This document shows, piece by piece, positions 35,412 to 44,009 of a DNA stretch of 64,000 nt; positions within the stretch are counted from its first letter, which is position 1, and every line of letters begins with the position of its first letter. The stretch is from Paenibacillus_T sp033239625. GTDB lineage: Bacteria > Bacillota > Bacilli > Paenibacillales > Paenibacillaceae. A program made the translations under genes and the position numbers. The DNA lies in the NCBI RefSeq assembly GCF_033239625.1, contig NZ_BTCK01000016.1, positions 60,053-124,052 of the forward strand, given 5' to 3'. The notes under the pieces are model-generated. The model saw only the letters and a program-made list of their open reading frames with translations, searched no databases and had not been told where the DNA came from.

Positions 35412-35520
35412 TACATCCACTCCATCCCAGCTCACCGATCGAATCGGATACACGAATTAGTATTCCACGCACAATAAAGCTGCTAAACATTACGTTCAGC
35501 AGCTTCATTGGTTTCATTAA

Positions 35521-36735
35521 CTATTGGGATACACGAAACGTCATCGCTTCAAGCAGCAGCTTCGCAATATCCTCGTACATATCCTCGAATTGGCTGAGCG
35601 GAAGCGGATTAACGCCAATACCAGCCTCAATCGTGAAGCCTGGCCTTCGGAACGTTTGAATGAACCAATCCTTATAACCGGCGTCGCTGCCCGTCAGCTT
35701 GACCGGCCGGTAGCTGCTGACCGCGCCAAGCCTGCAAGCCAGCCCTTCCGCTTCTGACGGCTCATAATCGCGATAATTCCAATAGATCTCCTGACCTTGT
35801 GTATGCAGCGCCAGCACGAGCTCAAACTGCCGTTCTTCTGTAAAAGCCGCCATTGCGGCAGCCTCCGGCTCGCTTAGCGGCCGCGGCCCGGGATAATCGC
35901 GCGGGCCTGGCCCCGGCGTACCGCGTCTATTGCATTCTTCTTCCCAGAAAGCTGGAAACTGGTCGTTCAGGTCAACGCCTCGAATATTGGCCTTCCAGCG
36001 GCTGAAACGATGCGAACCTCGATTCATCTCGAGCAATTCATTATAAAGCGGATGTCCGGGATACAATCCATCCTGAACGAGCGCTACGCCATCTGGATTG
36101 ACCATCGGGACGAGCCACAGCGTCACTTCGCTCAGCAGCTGCCGAACATTCGCGTTACGCCATACTTCTCCGGATTCATTCGCCTGCGCAGCATCTTCAG
36201 CGAACGTCATGAGCAACGCGCTCGTAATCCATTCATTCGCATGGAAAGCGGCATTCACATGGATGGCGTAAGGGCCGCTGCCCAGCTTCAGCGCAGTGAT
36301 CGGCCTGCCCATAACGCTGTGGCCGATGATCGTTGTCTCGACGTCTTCATAACGGCGCGCCAATAAGCCGCAGTCTCGCTGCAGCTCCTGCGGACCATAT
36401 TCTGCTCTGGCGTCGACAATTCGATTAGGCGGACCCGCTGGAATGCGCAGCAGCGTACCTGCCGCCCATTGGCTGGAAGCACCTAAACTGCGGTTGGCAG
36501 ACTCAATTGCGGATGCAGCAATGCCGAATAAGCCGGACAGCCGCTCCAGCGTATCGCCTTCTTGAATGGCGTACCACACATCAGACGTTGGCGGCACGCG
36601 CAGCACGACCCCAGTCGGAATCGGTTCATTCTCACAAATGCGCGGATTGCAAGCAAGCAGCGAAGCAGCGGACACTCCAAAATGTCGAGCGACACGCAGC
36701 AGCGTATCGCCCGGGCGAACGGTATAGGATAGCAC
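35521..36735 (-). CDS. LysM-M14 peptidoglycan carboxypeptidase/endopeptidase
   Basis: This 404-aa protein has two N-terminal LysM modules (YTVRPGDTLLRVARHFGV at about 4 and YAIQEGDTLERLSGLFGI at about 55) and a C-terminal M14 zinc carboxypeptidase domain (about 110-400). The zinc motif HxxE appears in AAFHANEWITS, the third ligand in LALHTQGQ and the catalytic glutamate in TIEAGIG. The arrangement matches gamma-D-glutamyl-L-diamino-acid endopeptidase I of Bacillus, which cleaves peptidoglycan peptides. No signal peptide is evident, so release may occur during sporulation or lysis. The GTG start has GGGAGG 8 nt upstream. Confidence 0.9.
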   Translation of the reverse strand: MLSYTVRPGDTLLRVARHFGVSAASLLACNPRICENEPIPTGVVLRVPPTSDVWYAIQEGDTLERLSGLFGIAASAIESANRSLGASSQWAAGTLLRIPAGPPNRIVDARAEYGPQELQRDCGLLARRYEDVETTIIGHSVMGRPITALKLGSGPYAIHVNAAFHANEWITSALLMTFAEDAAQANESGEVWRNANVRQLLSEVTLWLVPMVNPDGVALVQDGLYPGHPLYNELLEMNRGSHRFSRWKANIRGVDLNDQFPAFWEEECNRRGTPGPGPRDYPGPRPLSEPEAAAMAAFTEERQFELVLALHTQGQEIYWNYRDYEPSEAEGLACRLGAVSSYRPVKLTGSDAGYKDWFIQTFRRPGFTIEAGIGVNPLPLSQFEDMYEDIAKLLLEAMTFRVSQ

Positions 36736-36857
36736 GGGATCTTCCTCCCTTTAACTAGATCGATCACGATTCGACGGTCATGATCCTAATCTTGCGATGC
36801 TTATCCATACATGATATTCGCTTACATGTCCACTCATGCCCGCTGCTGCGTGCTTGG

Positions 36858-37673
36858 TTACCCGATCTGCGATACTTGCCACACAACCGGCGTCAGTTCG
36901 ATCTGTTTGCCAAGCCACTGCTTAGCAATGATCCGAAACATTGCAGGATGCCCGCTGCAAAAAAATTGGTGGATCGGCGTTATTTCAACGTTCGAAAGTT
37001 TATCTTGTTCATATAGAATGGTACTTATTTCTCGAGCTGTTTCTTCTGCTGAACTGATGAGCACAACCTCAGGCCCCATCACCTCGCCGATTGTTTCAGC
37101 CAGAAACGGATAGTGGGTACAACCCAGAATCATGCAATCCATCGGAAAATCCCGCAGGCTGCCAAGCGCTGCACTCACAGTATCGAACGTTTCCTCTGAA
37201 CGGAAATTACCCCGTTCCACGAGCGGGACGAACGTTGGGCATGCCCTGCTGACGACATGAATTTGTGGATTCAACTGCTTCAGCGCCAACTCATAAGCAC
37301 CGCTCTTTATCGTTCCATCTGTACCAATCACGCCGATTATGCCTGTATTCGTTCTGCCGATCGCTGCTCTGGCGCCTGGATGAATCACACCGACCACCGG
37401 GACGTTTACTTGCTTCTTAATATCTTCAATGGCGAACGCTGTAGCCGTGTTGCATGCAATTACAATCATCTTCGGATCATACTGGATCAAGTATTCTACG
37501 ATTTCTCGCGTAAATTGTACAACCTCTTCGGCGGTTCGTGTTCCGTATGGCGTGCGGGCAGTATCGCCGAAATAAACAATTTTCTCTTGCGGTAGCTGTC
37601 GCATAATTTCTTTGGCTACGGTCAGTCCGCCAACGCCAGAATCTAGTATCGCAATCGGCTGCTGCACATCCAC
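36858..37673 (-). CDS. racE: Glutamate racemase
   Basis: This 271-aa cytosolic enzyme makes D-glutamate for peptidoglycan and, where present, poly-gamma-glutamate. The family marks ILDSGVGGLTV, YFGDTARTPYGTR, VIACNTATA (first catalytic Cys) and ILGCTHYPF (second catalytic Cys) are intact. The start is one of two GTG codons (37673 or 37667) behind a weak AAAGAAAG. A hairpin lies upstream at 37776-37807. The name murI is equally valid. Confidence 0.95.
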   Translation of the reverse strand: MDVQQPIAILDSGVGGLTVAKEIMRQLPQEKIVYFGDTARTPYGTRTAEEVVQFTREIVEYLIQYDPKMIVIACNTATAFAIEDIKKQVNVPVVGVIHPGARAAIGRTNTGIIGVIGTDGTIKSGAYELALKQLNPQIHVVSRACPTFVPLVERGNFRSEETFDTVSAALGSLRDFPMDCMILGCTHYPFLAETIGEVMGPEVVLISSAEETAREISTILYEQDKLSNVEITPIHQFFCSGHPAMFRIIAKQWLGKQIELTPVVWQVSQIG

Positions 37674-37775
37674 ACCGCTTTCTTTGTAAGCAATTGTACA
37701 GATTGCATTAGCATATGAGCGCCCGCTTCGAAATGTACCTGTCTCAACGTGCGTACCTTATAGCTTATGCAGCAC

Positions 37776-37807
37776 GAAGGCGACCGTATCCATCAACGGT
37801 CGCCTTC
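37776..37807 (-). terminator. Hairpin after the YtxH gene
   Basis: A perfect 11-bp GC-rich stem GAAGGCGACCG/CGGTCGCCTTC with a 10-nt loop. There is no T-run, so it may end transcription weakly or only stabilise the transcript. Confidence 0.5.
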
Positions 37808-37828
37808 AGCCGAACGAATCAATCGCTA

Positions 37829-38290
37829 TTAACTAATCGTCTGCAGCGGTTTCTCTTCCACAACCTGGATTTCCACCTGCTCCGTGTTAGTCTCCAGCTC
37901 ATCAAGCGCGGTTGTCGCCGCAACCTCTTCCGAGTTTGCGATGCCTGCCGTCAGCGAGCTGACGATAGCAGCTTCCAGCTCAGCCTCTGCCTTCGAACCA
38001 ACACCACGCCACGACTTGACGCTCGAGACGACAGCCGATGCTGCATTTTTCGCACGATCAGCCACTTCGGACGCACCGCCGCCTACTTGCTTCGCCAATC
38101 GGCCTGTCGTCTCGCCTACCTGATTCGCCAGACGTACCGTTGTATCCCCGACCTTTTGCGCGCCTTCTGCGATATCTTGACGCAGCTCCTTGCCTGGTTT
38201 CGGTGCAAACAGCAGCGCTGTAATGGAACCTACGACAGCCCCCGTCAGCGCACCTAGCAGAAATCCTTTGCCACTCGTTGATTTTGCCAT
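37829..38290 (-). CDS. YtxH-like general stress protein
   Basis: This 153-aa protein has the YtxH start: a lysine-rich tip, a glycine-rich helix (GFLLGALTGAVVGSITALLFAPKPGKELRQD) and a long helical tail. In Bacillus ytxH and ytxG form a general-stress operon. Here the DUF948 gene is 2 bp upstream, so the pair is conserved. The helical tail has weak repeats (VGDTTVRLANQVGETTGRLAKQVGG). The molecular role is unknown. Confidence 0.87.
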   Translation of the reverse strand: MAKSTSGKGFLLGALTGAVVGSITALLFAPKPGKELRQDIAEGAQKVGDTTVRLANQVGETTGRLAKQVGGGASEVADRAKNAASAVVSSVKSWRGVGSKAEAELEAAIVSSLTAGIANSEEVAATTALDELETNTEQVEIQVVEEKPLQTIS

Positions 38291-38292
38291 TA

Positions 38293-38790
38293 TTAATCGC
38301 TCCCTCCGTTGTTAGCGTGCCCATCGTCCTCACCGGAGCATGCAGGCTTCTTTACAACTTTGTCACGTACAGACTGCCACAGCTGCCAAGCCGTCATCCC
38401 GACCTCAGCCCAGTCAAGCGCTTCGTCGAGCCCTTTAATCCTTTTGTTCTCGATCCGCTCCGCTTGCTGCCGTGCCTTGTTCGCCATCGCAGCCGTCATT
38501 GCATTAACGGCGGCAGAAGCGTTCTCCACAGACTCGCCAAGCACAGATGCAGCCTGGAATAAGCCGTTGACCGCCTTCAGCTGCGAGCTGACCAGATCCA
38601 GCGCGATTTCCGCACGCTCTGTCGTCCCCTGCACCTTGCGCATGAGCACTTGCATCTCCTGCTCAAGCCGATCGGCAGCCTGCTGCATTTGCCGCAGCCG
38701 TAACACGATGATGCGCAGCCCGAACAACAGACCAATCGTCAGAATGACGAATACAACCGTCGCTGTAACCTCGCACAATATCGTAATCAT
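38293..38790 (-). CDS. DUF948 (YtxG-like) membrane protein
   Basis: This 165-aa protein has one N-terminal helix (LCEVTATVVFVILTIGLLFGLRIIVL) followed by a long coiled-coil (about 35-120). The pattern is that of DUF948/YtxG. It is co-transcribed with the YtxH gene downstream and preceded by GGAG. Its role in the stress response is unknown. The Cys in the tail (KKPACSGEDD) is not part of a motif. Confidence 0.86.
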   Translation of the reverse strand: MITILCEVTATVVFVILTIGLLFGLRIIVLRLRQMQQAADRLEQEMQVLMRKVQGTTERAEIALDLVSSQLKAVNGLFQAASVLGESVENASAAVNAMTAAMANKARQQAERIENKRIKGLDEALDWAEVGMTAWQLWQSVRDKVVKKPACSGEDDGHANNGGSD

Positions 38791-38901
38791 GACCTAAGTT
38801 GCTCCTTTCCTGCTTCGTCTCTCCGGTGGTGATAGACGAATGCCTAATTTGTAATGACAGTATAATCAGTCTGGGCTTGACCCGACACAACAGACGAGCA
38901 T

Positions 38902-38949
38902 AAAAAAAAGAACATCGCACAACCTCACGGTTACGTGCGATGTTCTTTA
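38902..38949 (-). terminator. Terminator of the SufR-like gene
   Basis: A 13-bp stem (AAGAACATCGCAC and its complement) followed by T8 on the minus strand. Confidence 0.9.
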
Positions 38950-38956
38950 TGAATGA

Positions 38957-39643
38957 TTATAGGTGCGTGCCAGCAGCTGAAGCTTGAATGGCATAGGTGC
39001 ACTTCGCCCCGCCCTTCGCGAGACACTCGGTCCGCTCTACCTTCGCTTGCAGCAGCTCTGCGAACAGCTGAAGCTCGCATGCGCATGCCTGCTGATACGG
39101 CTTCGCGACTTGTGCGATCGGGCAGTTGTACTCATGCAGCCGATAGCTGTCTGACTGAATCCGCTCGACTTCCACCATATAGCCGCCCGCATGCTGAATG
39201 GCAGCCAGTTCATGAACGCGGCCGTCCAGCGTCTTGCCTGCCATCCGCGGTGAATAGCGTGCAATGAGCTTATGCTTGCGGCTCTGGAACAGCTTATCGA
39301 CAAGCGGCGCCGTCTGTTCATCAGCCGACAGCTCGTCCAATATTTCAAGCGTCAGTCCGTGATAATTTTTCGGGAACAACACTTCCGATTCTTCTGTTAG
39401 AGCATACATATGCTTCGGCCGGCCGGCGCCTCGTTTGACCGATGTCTGATGGATAAAGCCATCGCTTTCAAGCGCGTAGAGATGTCTGCGAATGGCCATC
39501 TCCGTTAAGCCCAAACTGACAGCCAGCTCGCCTGCGCTTTGTACGCCCCTCGTCTTCAACAGCTCCAGTACCGTACGTCTGGTCGACTGAGCGCTGCGCA
39601 GCGATGGATGTTCCCTATCGTCTCTTGACTTGCTCTGGTCCAT
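38957..39643 (-). CDS. SufR-like winged-helix regulator with cysteine cluster
   Basis: This 228-aa regulator has an N-terminal winged helix (TRRTVLELLKTRGVQSAGELAVSLGLTEMAIRRHLYALESDGFI) and a C-terminal cysteine set: NCPIAQVA, QQACACELQ, TECLAKGG and KCTY. The spacing fits the SufR family, in which an Fe-S cluster held by these cysteines controls DNA binding. SufR represses Fe-S assembly genes in cyanobacteria and actinobacteria; the Firmicute targets are not certain. No suf genes lie in this window. It may act on the neighbouring iron-sulfur related genes 34.5-35.0 kb, which is speculative. Confidence 0.82.
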   Translation of the reverse strand: MDQSKSRDDREHPSLRSAQSTRRTVLELLKTRGVQSAGELAVSLGLTEMAIRRHLYALESDGFIHQTSVKRGAGRPKHMYALTEESEVLFPKNYHGLTLEILDELSADEQTAPLVDKLFQSRKHKLIARYSPRMAGKTLDGRVHELAAIQHAGGYMVEVERIQSDSYRLHEYNCPIAQVAKPYQQACACELQLFAELLQAKVERTECLAKGGAKCTYAIQASAAGTHL

Positions 39644-39684
39644 CCGATCCGCCGCCCTCCGTCTTAAGTCACACCATTATACCA

Positions 39685-40110
39685 TTAAAGCTGCAGCTCT
39701 TGTGCCAAATAACGCTCGACTGCTGCCTTGAACTGTGCAAGAACGGCTGGCAGCACCGGTGACAGCTCGTGCAATTCGGTACGCGGCCACTCATAGTAAT
39801 ACTGAACGAGTGGCTTACGAAGCTTCACAAGCGCCGTAAGCGGCGCAACGAGCTCTTGCGGCAGCACGTTCTCCTCGACGATAATATCGACCAAGTCCTC
39901 GTAGCTGCTTGCATCGCGCATAATAAAACCGTCAATCAGAAAGCTCCCTACATCCGTAACGGTCTCAATCGCCAGATGCAGCGCTCTCTCCTGCGCCATT
40001 CCTTCCAGCTGCGAACCGTTCCAGCTTGCCGCTAAACCCGTCAGTGTATCGGCAATGGCAGGAATCGCCTGCAGCCGTTGTTGAATCTGCTCGACATTCA
40101 CATAGTACAT
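39685..40110 (-). CDS. DUF86 (HepT-like) protein
   Basis: This 141-aa protein is predicted all-helical with the DUF86/HepT pattern (LAIETVTDVGSFLIDGFIMRDASSYEDLVDIIVEENVLP). HepT toxins use an RX4-6HXY motif as RNase and pair with an MNT nucleotidyltransferase. Here the motif reads RKPLVQYYY, so the histidine is replaced, and no MNT gene adjoins. A non-toxic YutE-like role is therefore more likely. A ribosome binding site AAAGGAG is well placed. The 39-aa gene follows on the upstream side. Confidence 0.8.
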   Translation of the reverse strand: MYYVNVEQIQQRLQAIPAIADTLTGLAASWNGSQLEGMAQERALHLAIETVTDVGSFLIDGFIMRDASSYEDLVDIIVEENVLPQELVAPLTALVKLRKPLVQYYYEWPRTELHELSPVLPAVLAQFKAAVERYLAQELQL

Positions 40111-40153
40111 TGTGAGCTGGCGCTCCTTTCTAAGCCTATATGGCTGATGATGC

Positions 40154-40273
40154 TTATTCTGCGTTGTGATCGGAACCCGACTTGCGTCCCCGACGTTTCA
40201 GCCATGCGACCATTATAATGCTGCTGACAATAACAATGATCAGATACGTCAGCAGCTCGAATACGTCTCCCAT
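40154..40273 (-). CDS. Small single-pass membrane protein, 39 aa
   Basis: A short gene with AAGGAG 9 nt before the ATG. The translation has an acidic start (MGDVFELLTYL), one hydrophobic helix (IIVIVSSIIMVAW) and a basic tail (LKRRGRKSGSDHNAE), which is the usual layout of a small membrane protein with the tail inside. It fills an otherwise empty gap between the DUF86 and Dabb genes. It is not recognised as any known family. A real gene is likely given the ribosome site and topology, but conservation cannot be tested here. Confidence 0.55.
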   Translation of the reverse strand: MGDVFELLTYLIIVIVSSIIMVAWLKRRGRKSGSDHNAE

Positions 40274-40286
40274 GTGTCGCTGCTCC

Positions 40287-40574
40287 TTAGCTTACGTAAT
40301 CGACGCTGGCAGATGCATCGCGCACCTGCGACATATGCTCGATTACTTTCTTGTGAACGGGATGCACCTGATAAGCTTCCAGCGCCTCCATCGATTCGAA
40401 TTTCGTGACGAGTGCGATGTCGTACGAGCGTTCCGAGTGCAGAACGTCGACGCCGACTTCCAGATGCTTCAGCTCGTCGATTTTGCCTTCCATGTCGCGA
40501 AGCACTTGAGCCGTACGCTCAATGCTCTCTGCGCTCCGGTCTTTCAGCTTGAACATAACGATGTGTGTAATCAT
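40287..40574 (-). CDS. Dabb-family (stress-responsive A/B barrel) protein
   Basis: This 95-aa protein begins MITHIVMFKLKDRSAES and has the pattern of dimeric ferredoxin-like A/B barrels (LRDMEGKI, VDVLHSERSYDIALVTKFESMEALEAYQVHPVHKKV). Such proteins are often of unknown or enzymatic function in polyketide or heme-related pathways. The ATG at 40574 has GAGG upstream; the longer frame to 40646 lacks one. It precedes the 39-aa membrane gene by 13 bp and is likely co-transcribed. Confidence 0.88.
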   Translation of the reverse strand: MITHIVMFKLKDRSAESIERTAQVLRDMEGKIDELKHLEVGVDVLHSERSYDIALVTKFESMEALEAYQVHPVHKKVIEHMSQVRDASASVDYVS

Positions 40575-40703
40575 TCGGATCCACCTCATTAGTATATAGT
40601 CTAGAACGCACGAATGGCGTCTGATGAACAATGGTTTTAAAACCACGCCGCCTTCACATACTAACGTTACCTACAAATTGACGCACAAAGGGGATCACCG
40701 ATC

Positions 40704-40961
40704 ATGCGCTATTCCGTTACGTTATCAGCTGCCCTTATCGGGCTGGCGGTGTGTTTATTTAATGCAACAGGATACGATCCGCACAACTTCATCTTCTTCA
40801 TGTTGAGCATTCCCGCATGGATCGCCGAGTTGTTATTCGACATCCATAATGTAGCCGTACTGCCCATGTACATATTAACGGTGCTCACTTGGGCGGCACT
40901 TGGCTTTATGGCCGATTCGATCATCAACCGTCAGCGCGTACGATACCACGCACACGAATAA
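40704..40961 (+). CDS. Small membrane protein, 85 aa
   Basis: This 85-aa hydrophobic protein has about three predicted helices (VTLSAALIGLAVCLF, FIFFMLSIPAWIAELLF, VLPMYILTVLTWAALGFM) and a basic end. AAAGGGG lies upstream of the ATG. I do not recognise the family. It ends before a bidirectional hairpin that also serves the cupredoxin gene. Confidence 0.7.
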   Translation: MRYSVTLSAALIGLAVCLFNATGYDPHNFIFFMLSIPAWIAELLFDIHNVAVLPMYILTVLTWAALGFMADSIINRQRVRYHAHE

Positions 40962-40993
40962 AGCGGCTCTAACGAAAAAAGCAGCTAACAAGG

Positions 40994-41019
40994 AAAAGGA
41001 GCCGACCTCGGCTCCTTTT
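40994..41019. terminator. Bidirectional terminator
   Basis: A 12-bp perfect stem AAAAGGAGCCGA/TCGGCTCCTTTT with a 2-nt centre lies between convergent genes and yields T-runs on both strands. Confidence 0.85.
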
Positions 41020-41023
41020 GCAC

Positions 41024-41407
41024 TTATTCTACAATCAATACCGATTTCATGTCAGCGTGGCCGACACCGCACATTACGGAGCAATGAATTTCATACGTGC
41101 CCGGCTTGTCAAACGTAACGTCCTGCGTCAATGTTGCGCCCTGCAGGTCGATGTTGAAGTCTTTAATTGCGAGGCCGTGAATACCGCTCTTGTTCTTCAA
41201 GAGCAGTCGAACCGGTTGGCCGGCTTTGACATGGTATTCCTGCTGATCGAATACGAAGTCGTTGGACGCCTCGATTTTCAGCAAAGTCATGCCTTCTGGC
41301 AGTCCTGCTGCCTCATCCTTTGGCTTCTCAGGAAGACCGAACGTGAGCAGGTAGACACTCAGTAAGGCTGCCGCTGAAAACACGACGAACATAATCCACT
41401 TGTGCAT
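41024..41407 (-). CDS. Membrane-anchored cupredoxin (CuA-like)
   Basis: This 127-aa protein has an N-terminal anchor helix (FVVFSAAALLSVYLLTF) and an extracellular cupredoxin domain. The copper motif CSVMCGVGHADM matches the CuA loop CxxxCGxxHxxM of cytochrome c oxidase subunit II, with an upstream histidine in GIHGLAI. It lacks the helical hairpin of a true subunit II, so it is more likely a copper-binding or electron-transfer protein (similar to B. subtilis CtaC-like fragments and copper chaperones). No oxidase genes lie nearby. Confidence 0.86.
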   Translation of the reverse strand: MHKWIMFVVFSAAALLSVYLLTFGLPEKPKDEAAGLPEGMTLLKIEASNDFVFDQQEYHVKAGQPVRLLLKNKSGIHGLAIKDFNIDLQGATLTQDVTFDKPGTYEIHCSVMCGVGHADMKSVLIVE

Positions 41408-41535
41408 AAATCTGTGCTCCCCCTTGCAGGCATTAGTCTACTCCTTATAATACCCAACTTCGTCCAATCTTCTCAACCTCTAACGCCTTGGAGGACAAAC
41501 TTTTTTCTACCGAATGTGACAAATGTATGAACGAT

Positions 41536-41943
41536 TCAGGTGCGTAAATACGTTTTCATCAGCCGTTCCGATTCCGCCTTCACGAATCCCCACACCATTG
41601 CAAATTGATGATGATAGCCGCGGCACACGTACTTGGCAACGAGTCCGTCCTTCTGCTGGCTTTCCTCATACACCTTAATGCCAGCGTCGCGGAACTGTCT
41701 GCGCAGCGCCGCTAGATCGAGCAGTACACGATCCTGGACGGCTCGCAGCATCGATTCGTACAGCCTGGGCAGCTTCATGCCTGAGCTTGCGACAACACGA
41801 ATGTCATGATCCAATATGCGCATGACGATGCCAAGCAGCATGTACTGCTTCACCATCCCCTGCTCCGCTTCGCTCTGTATCGGCGGAGGCGCTGACCGCC
41901 TTGCTGCAGAAGCAGCTATAGCTATCTCGTTCGTTACCGCCAT
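41536..41943 (-). CDS. Conserved-looking protein of unknown function, 135 aa
   Basis: I do not recognise this protein. It is soluble, probably helical, with a possible nucleic-acid or protein-binding face of basic residues. The ATG at 41943 has AAGGGG 11 nt upstream, while the longer frame lacks one. The segments RILDHDIRVVASSGMKLPRLYESMLRAV and YVCRGYHHQFAMVWGFVKAESERLMKTYL look conserved in type. The gene is transcribed alone, with about 130 bp of free sequence downstream and about 190 upstream. Confidence 0.65.
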   Translation of the reverse strand: MAVTNEIAIAASAARRSAPPPIQSEAEQGMVKQYMLLGIVMRILDHDIRVVASSGMKLPRLYESMLRAVQDRVLLDLAALRRQFRDAGIKVYEESQQKDGLVAKYVCRGYHHQFAMVWGFVKAESERLMKTYLRT

Positions 41944-42130
41944 TGATCGGCAACCCCTTTCGAACATTCCGGAGAATCCATGACACAGCCCCTATTGAGG
42001 AGGCTTATGCTGCAATACCAAAACAGAACACCTGTTCTTATTATAACGACAAACAGCCCGCTTATGCAAGCGGACCTAAGTATCCCATTTATTCATTTGG
42101 CATGATCATTCATTCCAATGATCATCGTCT

Positions 42131-42577
42131 TCATAAGGAGCGAGGATCGGATGGATCATCATTATCTTTATCATTGTCTTTGTTCTTCCCTTTGTCTTTC
42201 AACACCGTAATTAATTGTTTCAGGCTATCAGGAAGCGGCAGGCCAATTCTGCCGTAGTTCTCCGTAATTGAGATCAGCTCGTTGGCAAGATAAAAGTAAA
42301 TCGCGCCGGACATCGTAACGCCGTCAAGATGAAGCAGCAAATCTATTTGATGCGCGAGCAGCACAATTAGCAGCGTCAACCCTTTGCGAGTAAGGCCCCA
42401 TGAACCAATATGACTGTTCAGACCTTTCTTTTCTTTCATCGCAGCGGCGACACCTGTCAAATAATCGATCCCCATCGCAATAAGCAGCACGTTGAGTGAT
42501 TGCGGCCACGCGCCGAACGCGTAAGTGAATGCAGTACCAACTACTGCTGCCATCGAGCAAAGCCAGGCAAGCGGCAT
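42131..42577 (-). CDS. Phage-type holin family protein
   Basis: This 148-aa membrane protein has about four predicted helices and the family pattern of toxin-secretion/phage-lysis holins (SLNVLLIAMGIDYLTGVAAAMKEKKGLNSHIGSWGLTRKGLTLLIVLLAHQIDLLL). The C-terminus is a basic/acidic repeat (KDKGKNKDNDKDNDDPSDP). AAGGAGGGGG precedes the ATG. No other phage genes are next to it; a GH25 lysozyme lies 7 kb away. It may be a domesticated holin or a small membrane protein of the same fold. Confidence 0.87.
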   Translation of the reverse strand: MPLAWLCSMAAVVGTAFTYAFGAWPQSLNVLLIAMGIDYLTGVAAAMKEKKGLNSHIGSWGLTRKGLTLLIVLLAHQIDLLLHLDGVTMSGAIYFYLANELISITENYGRIGLPLPDSLKQLITVLKDKGKNKDNDKDNDDPSDPRSL

Positions 42578-42810
42578 ATTCCCCCCCCTCCTTCATGATT
42601 ACTTGCATCAGACGCTTCTACAAGAGCCAGCAGTCGACACAGCATCGGGAATATATACTATATATATGCATGGAGCTATAAGGTTGTCCCAGCCGTTCAC
42701 CCAAAATATAGCTGCTTCCTTGATATTCCTGCTGCTTGTACTTTTTTGTGGTAGGATAGAGTAGAGAGCGAATTGCTCGTTCACTACGACATCTATTGGA
42801 GGCGGTTTCA

Positions 42811-43977
42811 TTGACGGCAGAGCAACAAACGGCAGTAGGCTACTTCGGCCAATTCGGCGGAAGCTTCGTGCCGCCAGAGCTGCAAGAAGTGCTGGATTAT
42901 CTAGCAGAGCAGTTCAATACATTCAAGGAAGATCCAGCATTCAACGAGGAACTTCGCTACTACTTGAAAGAGTATGTCGGACGGGAAAACCCGCTGACGT
43001 ACGCTGAGCATTTGACCGAGCAATGGGGAGGCGCGAAGGTTTACCTGAAGCGCGAAGATTTGAACCACACCGGCTCTCACAAAATCAACAACGTAGTCGG
43101 GCAAATTCTGCTGGCGAAGCGAATGGGCGCCAAACGCGTCATCGCTGAAACCGGCGCTGGCCAACACGGCGTTGCAACAGCGACCGCCTGCGCCATGTTC
43201 GGCATGGAGTGCATCATCTATATGGGCGCTGAAGATACTCGCCGCCAAGCGCTTAACGTGTTCCGCATGGAGCTGCTCGGCGCGAAGGTCGTCGCAGTCG
43301 ATAAAGGCCAAGGCCGACTGAAAGACGCTGTCGACGAAGCGCTCAACGATCTCGTTATGAACTACAAAACAACGTTCTATCTGCTAGGTTCGGCAGTAGG
43401 CCCGCATCCGTACCCTTCGATGGTTAAGCATTTCCAATCGATCATCAGCGAAGAGTCGAAGCGTCAAATCGTAGAGAAAGAAGGACGTCTGCCAGATGCG
43501 GTCATCGCATGCGCCGGCGGCGGCAGCAACGCGATCGGTTCCTTCGCTCACTATATCGACGAACCATCGGTTAAACTGATCGGCGTCGAGCCGGATCAGG
43601 CTCCAACGATGACGCAAGGCGTGCCTGCCGTCATTCACGGATTCAAATGTCTCGTACTGCTCGATGAAGAAGGCAATCCGAAGCCGACCTATTCGATCGC
43701 TGCAGGTCTTGACTACCCAGGTATCGGACCTGAACACAGCTATCTGCAAGAAATCGGCCGTGCACAATATGTAACGGTTACGAACGAAGAAGTGCTCGCC
43801 GCATTCCAAGAGCTGTCCCGCACAGAGGGCATTATCCCGGCGCTCGAGAGCGCGCATGCCGTTGCCCATGCGAAGAAGCTTGCACCGACGATGAGCAAGG
43901 ACAGCATCATAATCGTGAACCTGTCCGGCCGCGGCGATAAGGACGTAGAGCAAGTATTCCGTATGCTGAACGGTTAA
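42811..43977 (+). CDS. trpB: Tryptophan synthase beta chain
   Basis: This 388-aa PLP enzyme joins indole and serine to make tryptophan. The PLP lysine lies in HTGSHKINNVVGQ, the phosphate loop is GGGSNAIGSF and the catalytic glutamate region is AETGAGQHG. The N-terminal GYFGQFGGSFVPPEL is typical of the TrpB1 class. TTG at 42811 was chosen because GGAGG ends 8 nt upstream. No trpA or other trp gene adjoins and no T-box was recognised upstream, so this may be a stand-alone or second copy. Confidence 0.95.
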   Translation: MTAEQQTAVGYFGQFGGSFVPPELQEVLDYLAEQFNTFKEDPAFNEELRYYLKEYVGRENPLTYAEHLTEQWGGAKVYLKREDLNHTGSHKINNVVGQILLAKRMGAKRVIAETGAGQHGVATATACAMFGMECIIYMGAEDTRRQALNVFRMELLGAKVVAVDKGQGRLKDAVDEALNDLVMNYKTTFYLLGSAVGPHPYPSMVKHFQSIISEESKRQIVEKEGRLPDAVIACAGGGSNAIGSFAHYIDEPSVKLIGVEPDQAPTMTQGVPAVIHGFKCLVLLDEEGNPKPTYSIAAGLDYPGIGPEHSYLQEIGRAQYVTVTNEEVLAAFQELSRTEGIIPALESAHAVAHAKKLAPTMSKDSIIIVNLSGRGDKDVEQVFRMLNG

Positions 43978-44009
43978 TCGGGCCGGCAGCAGCTTAAAAG
44001 GTCATGAAT

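Noticed and set aside
42578..42810. T-box or riboswitch before trpB
   Set aside because: No T-box bulge sequence or terminator/antiterminator pair was found.
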